This document shows positions 6,169 through 12,932 of a stretch of 13,543 nt of DNA, one piece after another (the first letter of the stretch is position 1; each line of letters begins with the position of its first letter). Source of the DNA: Petrotoga sp. UBA5851 (GTDB taxonomy: Bacteria > Thermotogota > Thermotogae > Petrotogales > Petrotogaceae); contig DJGH01000064.1 in assembly GCA_002431635.1 (NCBI GenBank), positions 13,649 through 27,191 on the forward strand, given 5' to 3'. The notes under the pieces were generated by a model that worked only from the letters and a program-made list of their open reading frames with translations, was not told where the DNA came from and ran no database searches. The position numbers and the translations under genes are program-made.

Positions 6169-8184
6169 CTACCTGAAAATTTCTTCCTTGCTCATTTTAA
6201 GTACCACTTCTATAATATCCGGATCAAACTGTCTTGCGGTGTTGTCCTTAAGCTCTTGGTTTATCTGTTCCCAAGTAAGCGGCTTTCTGTAAGATCTTTT
6301 GGAATACATCGCGTCAATTGAATCAGCAACACATATTATTCTTGAAAGCAGCGGAATATCAACACCTTTGATTTTATTGGGATATCCATTCCCATCGTAT
6401 CTTTCGTGGTGGTAAAGGACAATATCGGCTATCTCTCTGAGGTTTTTTGATTTTGAGAGGATATCATACCCGTATGCAGGATGCTTTTTAACCTCTTCAT
6501 ACTCCTGATATGTAAGCTTGGCGGGTTTGTTAAGTATATCAGTTGGAATGAGTATCTTTCCTATGTCATGCAGAAGTCCCGCCCAGAAGATCTTTTCCAT
6601 ATCTTCCTGACTCATCATCATCTTTTTAGCTATGTTTAGAGATATCTCGGCAACATTGCTGGAATGACCTTTAGTATACTCGTCATGAACCTCCAGAATA
6701 TTTACCATGGAAGTTATAACTTCCTTCTGGAAGGAGCTTCTTACATCAGAGTATCTTTTGAAAGTAAGAAATGCGTTGGCAATATTGGAAAAGGCTTTTA
6801 GAATCTTTATGGAATCTTTTGAAAATGCTTTTTCAGAATTTTCATCAATATCAAGATCTATATTTCCAAGATACTCCCCGTTAACCACAAGAGGTGCTAT
6901 AAGCGAGTACCTAACAGGCATAGAAGCTTCCTCTATTTTTTGGTATATACCGTCTGGAAGCTCTCTATTCTGATCTCTCAGCTTTTCAACAATAACCGGT
7001 TCACAGAAAAAGACCAGATATGATTTTTTTAACGGTATAAGCCTAAGCTTTTCCAGATCATGTCCGACAGCGGCAACAAAAGTCCATTGATCACCGTCTA
7101 CGAGAGAGATGCTCCCATAATCGGACTCGGGAATTATACGCATAGCTGTTTCCAAAAGTCTTTTAAAAAAAGTTTCATCTTTATTGATAGTATCAAAGAA
7201 CGCTACCGATGCCATGTTTATAAGATCCTCAAACTTTTCCGAAAGCTCTTCGATCTGCTCGAAAGAATGTTCAAGCTCTTTATTTATAGCCACTAATTCG
7301 TTATTGGCATATGTAAGTTCACGGTTTTTTTCGTTCAGCTCTTTGGTTTTTATGTCTACAAGTCTTTTAAGAAAGTAAGACCAGAGCAAAAATACTGCAA
7401 ATATTATACCGCAAGCAACCATTCCTATATAAAGGATCTGTCTCATTATATTTGAAGGATCTGTCTGACCTTTCCACTTTTTCAGGATATCCTGAACCTT
7501 TTCTGAAGGTATCTTCGCAAAACCCTCTTCCACAGCCTGAAGTATGTCTTGCCGCCCCTGAGGCACACCCCTTCTCACTTTTTCCGTATAAAGCGGTTCT
7601 GATATTTTAAACAGATCAAGAACTTCATACTTGTTTAGATAGTAAAGCACTGCCGGCTTATCGGCAACAAAAACCTTTATTTCACCGGAAATTGCTGCCT
7701 CCACAAGAGCTTCGTTGGTAGAGTATTCTATCAATGTTTCTATACCATTAGTTTTAAGATAGTTAACGGCAAAATCTGATCCGACGGCTCCTACTGTAAA
7801 GCCTTTTAGGGAGGATGCAGAGTTAAGAGAAGTTATCATGTTGCTGAAGAATATTGCGGCATCAACGTTATCGTACGGTTTGGAGAAATCTATATACGCA
7901 TCTCTTTCAAGATTATAGAAGATGCCGTCCATAACATCAATTTCATTGTTTTTAAGCATTGCAAGACCCTCTTTAAGGGTGACTGGAACAAACTCAACCT
8001 CTATACCGGTCTGCTTTTCCCATTCGTTCCAAAGGTCAATTGACAGCCCGGAAAGTTTACCCTGCTCGATTTCAAGAACATACGGAACATATGCCGGGGT
8101 AACGGCAACATTTATTTTTTCAAAAGCCCACAAAAACGTTGCAGACAGAAAAATATACCCTAAGATAAAGTATTTTAGTCTCAT
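6169..8184 (-). CDS. Membrane sensor with extracytoplasmic SBP_bac_3 domain, GAF domain and HD-GYP c-di-GMP phosphodiesterase
   Basis: The 671-residue protein begins with a signal/anchor helix (5-21), then an amino-acid-binding-protein-like domain (~23-238; PYVLEIEQGKLSGLSIDLW and GIFYNLERDAYIDFSKPY are typical SBP_bac_3 motifs), a transmembrane helix (~248-272), a coiled coil (275-325), a GAF domain (~330-475; PESDYGSISLVDGD and PLVVNGEYLGNIDLDIDE), and a C-terminal HD-GYP domain (~485-660). The catalytic motifs are complete: HD at 539-540, KHP at 567-569, and HHERYDGNGYP at 592-602, the canonical HHExxDGxGYP. It should bind a small solute outside and hydrolyse cyclic di-GMP inside. The ligand is unknown. 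The start ATG has a GGTGG/GGAG site only 1-3 nt away, tight spacing that may lower expression. It follows the LarE-like gene by 92 bp. Confidence 0.92.
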   Translation of the reverse strand: MRLKYFILGYIFLSATFLWAFEKINVAVTPAYVPYVLEIEQGKLSGLSIDLWNEWEKQTGIEVEFVPVTLKEGLAMLKNNEIDVMDGIFYNLERDAYIDFSKPYDNVDAAIFFSNMITSLNSASSLKGFTVGAVGSDFAVNYLKTNGIETLIEYSTNEALVEAAISGEIKVFVADKPAVLYYLNKYEVLDLFKISEPLYTEKVRRGVPQGRQDILQAVEEGFAKIPSEKVQDILKKWKGQTDPSNIMRQILYIGMVACGIIFAVFLLWSYFLKRLVDIKTKELNEKNRELTYANNELVAINKELEHSFEQIEELSEKFEDLINMASVAFFDTINKDETFFKRLLETAMRIIPESDYGSISLVDGDQWTFVAAVGHDLEKLRLIPLKKSYLVFFCEPVIVEKLRDQNRELPDGIYQKIEEASMPVRYSLIAPLVVNGEYLGNIDLDIDENSEKAFSKDSIKILKAFSNIANAFLTFKRYSDVRSSFQKEVITSMVNILEVHDEYTKGHSSNVAEISLNIAKKMMMSQEDMEKIFWAGLLHDIGKILIPTDILNKPAKLTYQEYEEVKKHPAYGYDILSKSKNLREIADIVLYHHERYDGNGYPNKIKGVDIPLLSRIICVADSIDAMYSKRSYRKPLTWEQINQELKDNTARQFDPDIIEVVLKMSKEEIFR

Positions 8185-8276
8185 GCTCCACCATAATATT
8201 AAAAATAATATATTAATCCTGATAACCAGGTTACAAAATATATTATATCATAAATTTTTGATTTATTTTGTTTTAC

Positions 8277-9242
8277 TTATATGTATCTGAATCCTGTAAC
8301 TGCAAATGTATGCAGTTTATTGTTCCTGCTTTTTTTCCATACAGCCGTAACCGGACAAGAAAACTCCGGCGCAAGCCTGCCGTTCAAAACCCAGTACTTT
8401 GAATCCATATTATTATATATCCCTGGATTGGCAAGAATTTCAAGCTCTATAGGCTTATCGGCAAACCACACTTCGTTTATGCTACTCTCTGCTGACAAAA
8501 CAGAAAAAATTTCATCCTGTATGGCTTTGTCTGGAAAAGGTTTTATATTTACCAGAGCTATATTCTTTGAAAGTGGCCCTATTATCTTTACGTTAGCAAT
8601 ACTTCTTTCATACTCAAACTGATCAAGTATGTCATGAATAACTTCGTTGGAAAAACAGACCGCTCTTGCATGAAAATCTTTTGACACATTCATCTTAAGA
8701 AGATGCTTCAGCTTGCATCCCTCGCGGTTGTAGTTCTCGCCTATTTTGGGAATGGTTACTCCGTAATATTCAAGAATTTTTCTTATTTCAACTTTTTCCA
8801 AGCCTATAAGCGGAGAATAAAAACCATCCATAAACTTTATTCCGGTTTTACCCCAGCTGTCCGAAAGGTTTGCCCCTGATGCGATTATGCCTTTATACAC
8901 AAACTTCCTGACCTGACCCATCTTTATGTTTTTGGTACAGCTGTTGCAGTTGGGTCCATGATACATCAGGGCAGTCTGTTCATCCTCCCCGGGAATGAAA
9001 AAAAGTCTCAGACCCATTTGAGCCGAAAGACTCAACACCGCTTGAATCCCTTTTGAAAAAGAGTACGGGCCGAAGCATACATTAAGCAAGGTTACCCTGT
9101 CGCTTCCTAGGGCATCTTTAGCTAAAAGTGCAACCACCGTACTGTCAAGCCCACCGGAAAAGGAAACATAAAGTCTTTCCTGTCCGACAGTCTGCACTAT
9201 ATCTTCTTTGATTTTTTCCACAAGCTCCAAGATCCCATCCAA
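8277..9242 (-). CDS. LarE-like ATP-dependent PP-loop sulfurtransferase
   Basis: The PP-loop SFSGGLDST marks an N-type ATP pyrophosphatase that adenylates its substrate. The rest follows the LarE layout: NCNSC (C-x2-C, C109 and C112 counted from the ATG at 9272), SGANLSDSWG, SPLIGLEKVEIRKILEYYGV, then a third cysteine C186 in NREGCKLKH, and a C-terminal alpha/beta region. LarE makes the nickel-pincer cofactor by adding sulfur to an activated pyridinium. Three cysteines in this arrangement are a hallmark of the [4Fe-4S] LarE type rather than the sacrificial single-cysteine type. No larB or larC is in the window, so another thiolation reaction is possible. The longest frame begins at ATG 9272, but it has no ribosome binding site and TATAAT lies just before it; TTG 9242, with GAGGTG 6 nt upstream, is preferred (321 residues). 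The start is uncertain. Confidence 0.78.
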   Translation of the reverse strand: MDGILELVEKIKEDIVQTVGQERLYVSFSGGLDSTVVALLAKDALGSDRVTLLNVCFGPYSFSKGIQAVLSLSAQMGLRLFFIPGEDEQTALMYHGPNCNSCTKNIKMGQVRKFVYKGIIASGANLSDSWGKTGIKFMDGFYSPLIGLEKVEIRKILEYYGVTIPKIGENYNREGCKLKHLLKMNVSKDFHARAVCFSNEVIHDILDQFEYERSIANVKIIGPLSKNIALVNIKPFPDKAIQDEIFSVLSAESSINEVWFADKPIELEILANPGIYNNMDSKYWVLNGRLAPEFSCPVTAVWKKSRNNKLHTFAVTGFRYI

Positions 9243-9276
9243 TTTGAACACCTCATTCGTCTTTTTGAGCATAAAA

Positions 9277-9306
9277 ATTATACATCATATTTTTTATCTT
9301 AAGATA
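9277..9306 (-). promoter_or_regulatory. Candidate -10 element and palindrome upstream of the LarE-like gene
   Basis: On the minus strand a perfect TATAAT occupies 9282-9277. No good -35 is found 17 bp upstream (ATCTTA at 9305-9300). The implied start of transcription, near 9270, would fall inside the ATG at 9272, which supports the downstream TTG start. A perfect 12-bp palindrome, TATCTTAAGATA, lies at 9295-9306 over the -35 position and could be a regulator site. This is weak evidence. Confidence 0.4.
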
Positions 9307-9415
9307 TTTTTACAGTCAATTAATATTCTCCATACTCTTTATATTTAGTGACTTATGATATTGTTTACCTTTGTTCTTCTAAAATTTTCAGTAATTTAAT
9401 ATTCGCAGGCATTTA

Positions 9416-9424
9416 TGGTATAAT
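9416..9424 (+). promoter_or_regulatory. Extended -10 promoter of the MCP/bis-heme operon
   Basis: TGGTATAAT at 9416-9424 is a perfect extended -10 (TGnTATAAT). The -35 region (TTTAAT/TTAATA around 9395-9401) is poor, as is common with extended -10 promoters. It stands 45 bp before the MCP start. I saw no sigma-28 (flagellar) pattern nearby. Confidence 0.65.
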
Positions 9425-9468
9425 TTTATATAAGAAAAACTTTTATTATTTTAATAAGGGGGAATACC

Positions 9469-11628
9469 ATGAAGTTTTCCGCAAAACTCATTCTAATAGT
9501 TCTTGTTTTCGCCATACTTCCGATGCTTGTTTTTTGGAAGATCTCTTCGAGCGAAACCCAAAAAGCACTTAAAACACTTACTTTGTCTAAAGTTCAGCTT
9601 ATTTCAGATAAGCTTTACGATGATCTGTCGGCCTACTATGCCGGTTTTCAGAAATCTGCCGAAACTATATCTAAGATAGATTTTCTTCCCATGCTTGCAA
9701 AAAATTACTCAGACTTGTTTTCAAAGAATGCAAAGATGTCAGAGTATGTAAAAAAAGTATATATGGATATGAATTCTGAAAACGACAAAAAGATTTTGGA
9801 ACGACCCTCCGTAGAAACACAGCAGCTTCTGGAGGAACAGTACGGTGATGACTACTACTCAATGAGTGATTATGACCTTTTTCACAGCAACTACCATAAG
9901 GTTCTTCTGAACTTCACTGCTACGGAAAAGCTCGAAGACCTTTATCTTATAGACAAAAACGGAAATGTCATCTATTCTGTATGCAAGGAAAAGGATTTTG
10001 CCCAGAATATCTCCTCTTCAAACAATCCTATAGGAAAGCTATTAATCCAACTAAACTCCCAGAATGTTGAAAATACCTTTCCAGTGCTCGGCAACTTTTC
10101 CTACTACGAGCCTAAAAACAAGTATATGGCCTTTTATGGAATACCTGTAAAAAAATACACTATAGAAGGATATCTTGTTATAAGTAAGGAAATAAAAGAT
10201 ATTGCGGACATCGTAAAACGAGAAACAGACAAAAACAGCTCTCTGAGGCTGTTTATATCCGATGAAACCAATACCGTCCTTAACAGCATACAAACTTCTG
10301 CGGAGATAAATTTCGCAGGTCTGCGGAAAAATTATCTTCAGACTGAGGGAACTGCAGAGTATAAATCATATGATAGCCAAAATGTACTGACAGCATATAA
10401 AAATCTTGCACTAAGCTCCGGTTCACTTATGCTGGCTGTGGAAATTCCAAAGGAAATTGCCTTTGAAAGTCTCAGAAGGATAGATCTTATAAACGCCTTA
10501 ATAATTGTAGTGGTGGGAGTTGTCGTTGTTATTCTCATCACCTTGTTCTCCAGTTATCTCATAAAACCGGTGGCAAAGATAAAGACCTCTGTTGAAAACA
10601 TTGCACGGGGTGATATATCAAAGCTTGTAATGATAAAGAGAAAAGACGAGTTTGGTATGATGGGAAAGCTTTTCAACCAGATAAGCGGATCTATAAAAGA
10701 CATAGTACTGAAGATACGTACAGAAACGGCCGAACTTGACAGCTCATCGGTTATCCTCAGGGATAAATCGCAGGCAAACATAGAGCTTTCGCAAAAACTT
10801 AAAGAGTCCCTGAATATGATTCAGAAAAATACCGAGAATGTCGCAGCCTCCGTTGAAGAAACCACTGCAAGCATAGAAGATGTTTCATCTGGTGCAAAGC
10901 TTATAAGCACCTCGGCATTGGAGCTCAACTCTAAAACAGATGAGATTGTCAATAAAATAGGTGCAAGCAAGAATGAAATAACCGTTATGCTTGAAAATGC
11001 AGATAAGATTAAAAACCTTATGTCATCAAACAACCAAAACATTCAGGAACTTTCCGGAAAAACAGAGTCGATAAAAGACATCACCCAGTCTATCCACAGT
11101 ATTGCAGAGCAGACTAACCTTCTTGCACTTAACGCTGCTATTGAAGCGGCGAGAGCAGGAGATGCCGGGAGAGGTTTTGCAGTGGTTGCCGAAGAAGTAC
11201 GTAAGCTCGCGGAAGAAAGCAAAGTCGCAGCGGCAAAGATTGAGGATAATATCGAATACCTGGTCAACGACTCCATGGAGGTCGCAAAAGAAAGTGAAGG
11301 AGTAACAAACAATGTAATTGGAATAGTATCAAGCATTAAAAATATAGGAAAAAGCCTTGAAGAAGTGCTTGAATCAATCTCAATGATATCTTCCATGATA
11401 GATAACACAACATCAAGTGCACAAAACCAGGGAGAAAACATAGAACAGGTCGGAAATGCTATGAACACTATAAACACAGCAGTAGCTAATATAGTTGCGG
11501 AGATAGACTCCATAAATCAGGAGATCGATACCCAGTCGGATATAATAAAAGAAGTCGCCAATATTTCCGAAAGAATAAACGGCACTGTGCTTAAGCTTAG
11601 TGAGTTCGAGAAAAAATTCAGATTATAA
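9469..11628 (+). CDS. Methyl-accepting chemotaxis protein with Cache-type extracytoplasmic sensor
   Basis: The 719-residue protein has a first transmembrane helix (~5-23), a long extracytoplasmic sensor (~24-338), a second helix (~339-364, LINALIIVVVGVVVVILI), a HAMP domain (~365-415; KPVAKI through DEFG at 393-396) and a cytoplasmic MCP signalling coiled coil whose hairpin tip is conserved (EQTNLLALNAAIEAARAG at 547-564, RGFAVVAEEVRKLAEES at 568-584). The sensor contains LYLIDKNGNVIYS at 158-170, typical of dCache_1 domains. It should couple to CheW/CheA and control motility. There is no C-terminal pentapeptide for CheR tethering. The ATG is preceded by AAGGGGG (9457-9463 region). The ligand is not predictable, but co-transcription with a bis-heme membrane protein suggests a redox-related cue; that link is inference. 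Confidence 0.95.
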   Translation: MKFSAKLILIVLVFAILPMLVFWKISSSETQKALKTLTLSKVQLISDKLYDDLSAYYAGFQKSAETISKIDFLPMLAKNYSDLFSKNAKMSEYVKKVYMDMNSENDKKILERPSVETQQLLEEQYGDDYYSMSDYDLFHSNYHKVLLNFTATEKLEDLYLIDKNGNVIYSVCKEKDFAQNISSSNNPIGKLLIQLNSQNVENTFPVLGNFSYYEPKNKYMAFYGIPVKKYTIEGYLVISKEIKDIADIVKRETDKNSSLRLFISDETNTVLNSIQTSAEINFAGLRKNYLQTEGTAEYKSYDSQNVLTAYKNLALSSGSLMLAVEIPKEIAFESLRRIDLINALIIVVVGVVVVILITLFSSYLIKPVAKIKTSVENIARGDISKLVMIKRKDEFGMMGKLFNQISGSIKDIVLKIRTETAELDSSSVILRDKSQANIELSQKLKESLNMIQKNTENVAASVEETTASIEDVSSGAKLISTSALELNSKTDEIVNKIGASKNEITVMLENADKIKNLMSSNNQNIQELSGKTESIKDITQSIHSIAEQTNLLALNAAIEAARAGDAGRGFAVVAEEVRKLAEESKVAAAKIEDNIEYLVNDSMEVAKESEGVTNNVIGIVSSIKNIGKSLEEVLESISMISSMIDNTTSSAQNQGENIEQVGNAMNTINTAVANIVAEIDSINQEIDTQSDIIKEVANISERINGTVLKLSEFEKKFRL

Positions 11629-11638
11629 GGGGGAACAT

Positions 11639-12049
11639 ATGTCGCAGACTGCCGAATTTTTAGGATGGCTAAATGTATCTCTTGTGATCATAAATACTAT
11701 GCTCTACTTAACCAGGCTGATTTATAAAAAGATCGTATCTAAAAAAAACAACGGTTTTTGGATAACCTATAAAAAGATGATGGCAGTTCTAAAAAAAGTG
11801 CACATATTCAGCGGAGCTGCCGTTATAATCCTTGGACTGGTACACGGACTAATGATGCTTGGCGGTAGCTTATATATTCACACCGGGTTGCTTGTCTGGA
11901 TAAACATACTCTTCCTTTTTGGCATATTTGCACTTTCAAAGCTTTCAAAAACTTTTAAAAAGATATGGATCCTTCCCCACAGACTCTTAGCTATTACATT
12001 ATGGGGACTGTTGATTCTTCATCTTATAAAACCATGGCTTCTGAATTAA
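11639..12049 (+). CDS. Small four-helix membrane protein with two H-x13-H motifs (predicted bis-heme b, ferric-reductase-like)
   Basis: The 136-residue protein has four predicted transmembrane helices (~8-29, 52-75, 81-101, 112-133). Helix 2 carries His55 and His69 and helix 4 carries His114 and His128; both pairs are exactly 14 positions apart. Two helices running in the same direction with H-x13-H each is the heme-b ligand geometry of ferric reductase/NOX/cytochrome-b-type proteins, giving one heme near each membrane face. The positive loops (30-53 and 101-115) predict both termini outside. No flavin or NAD(P)H-binding domain is attached, so partners must supply or take electrons. The chosen ATG has AAGGGGG (11627-11633) overlapping the MCP stop; an upstream in-frame GTG at 11600 inside the MCP gene lacks such a site. 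It is 10 bp after the MCP gene and ends before a terminator. Exact family is uncertain. Confidence 0.8.
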   Translation: MSQTAEFLGWLNVSLVIINTMLYLTRLIYKKIVSKKNNGFWITYKKMMAVLKKVHIFSGAAVIILGLVHGLMMLGGSLYIHTGLLVWINILFLFGIFALSKLSKTFKKIWILPHRLLAITLWGLLILHLIKPWLLN

Positions 12050-12056
12050 ATACACT

Positions 12057-12086
12057 CTGCTGCCATACCGGCGGCAGATTTTTTTA
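12057..12086 (+). terminator. Intrinsic terminator of the MCP/bis-heme operon
   Basis: An 8-pair stem (12057-12064 with 12070-12077, CTGCTGCC/GGCGGCAG, one T-G wobble) with a 5-nt ATACC loop is followed by A and a run of seven T. It begins 7 bp after the stop codon. Confidence 0.9.
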
Positions 12087-12096
12087 TATAAAATGT

Positions 12097-12158
12097 GGTA
12101 TTAATTTATTATATATAATCTGGATATTTTTTTAATACCTTCTCAGTCATAAAATATC
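12097..12158 (+). promoter_or_regulatory. Promoter region of the GNAT-MocR operon with two interlocking inverted repeats
   Basis: TATAAT at 12114-12119 is a probable -10; the -35 region is weak. Two 8-bp perfect inverted repeats interlock here: GGTATTAA (12097-12104) with TTAATACC (12132-12139), and GATATTTT (12123-12130) with AAAATATC (12151-12158). The first brackets the -10 and presumed +1, and the second lies in the leader before the ribosome binding site. They may be operator sites, for example for the MocR-type regulator encoded downstream, or may arise by chance in this AT-rich stretch. Confidence 0.45.
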
Positions 12159-12174
12159 TGAAGAGGTGATAAAT

Positions 12175-12921
12175 ATGATAGAACTTATTAAACAGAATCT
12201 TTTTTCTTTTTACAGGATCGGTATTAAAGAAAGAAGCAGGAATGACTATAAAATGCTTGACTATTCCTATGCCGGAGAACGTTGGCCGACAAGGGTATGG
12301 ATAAAAAACAAAGAAGTATACGATGAAGAAGAACTTGAACTTTTTTTCTCAGATGATTATTTCAAAGGAAAAAACATCTCATGGTTCCTTGAAAACTGCA
12401 GTACCGGAAATCAAATTCGCGATTTTGTTATTAAAAAAGGATATACTTTTTTATATGAGTCAGCAGGAATGATCAAAGACTGTCAGGATTTCATTTTTTC
12501 ACCATATGCAGATCTTTCAGCGGAAAAAGTGATTACAGAATACAAACTTGAAATATTCAAAGAAATTGTCTCAAAAGGGCTTTTTGAAAGAAACCCCGGG
12601 GAAATAAGCGAAAGCATTTTTATGAATCTGTTTAAAAACAAGAATATAGAGTTATATCTTCTTTCAGAAAAAAACAACTATATAGGAACCGGCGGAATAT
12701 TTCTTGATTCCTCCAAGAGCGGTGGAATTTATATGATCTGTATAGACAAAGATTTCAGAAAACGTGGATACGGCAAGTATATAACATCCTTGTGCATGAA
12801 CAGGATTAGAGATCTGGGTTACAGATACTGCGTATTAAATGCGACTCTTTTGGGAGAACCTATCTATAAGGAACTGGGCTTTGTTTCGCCTGTAAGCTTT
12901 TACATCCTGCGGAAAAAATAG
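12175..12921 (+). CDS. GNAT family N-acetyltransferase
   Basis: The 248-residue protein has a C-terminal GNAT domain (~120-245). Motif A is visible as CIDKDFRKRGYGKYITSL, with the acetyl-CoA pyrophosphate loop RKRGYGK (Q/RxxGxG/A type) at ~195-201, preceded by the strand SGGIYMICI and followed by LGEPIYKELGF, the usual 'ly.klGF' end. The N-terminal ~115 residues are unlike a standard GNAT half and may fix the acceptor; the substrate is unknown. ATG 12175 is chosen because GAGGTG lies 7 nt upstream and overlaps an alternative in-frame GTG at 12166. The gene ends 11 bp before the MocR-type regulator, so the two are probably co-transcribed and the acetyltransferase may be part of that regulator's target function. 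Confidence 0.87.
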   Translation: MIELIKQNLFSFYRIGIKERSRNDYKMLDYSYAGERWPTRVWIKNKEVYDEEELELFFSDDYFKGKNISWFLENCSTGNQIRDFVIKKGYTFLYESAGMIKDCQDFIFSPYADLSAEKVITEYKLEIFKEIVSKGLFERNPGEISESIFMNLFKNKNIELYLLSEKNNYIGTGGIFLDSSKSGGIYMICIDKDFRKRGYGKYITSLCMNRIRDLGYRYCVLNATLLGEPIYKELGFVSPVSFYILRKK

Positions 12922-12932
12922 GAGGGATAAAT

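Noticed and set aside
8281..8622. 113-codon plus-strand open frame with a hydrophobic start resembling a signal peptide
   Set aside because: It is antisense to the 3' part of the LarE-like gene, has no ribosome binding site and shows no family pattern.
9273..9468. Sigma-28 type flagellar promoter for the MCP gene
   Set aside because: No TAAA-N15-GCCGATAA-like pattern was found; an extended -10 sigma-A element explains the promoter better.
11043..11513. 156-codon open frame on the minus strand
   Set aside because: It is antisense to the conserved MCP signalling domain, is dominated by S/A/I/T residues, and has no ribosome binding site. It is a shadow of the coiled-coil codon pattern.
11600..11638. 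GTG at 11600 as start of the bis-heme protein
   Set aside because: It lies within the MCP gene with no ribosome binding site; ATG 11639 is preceded by AAGGGGG.
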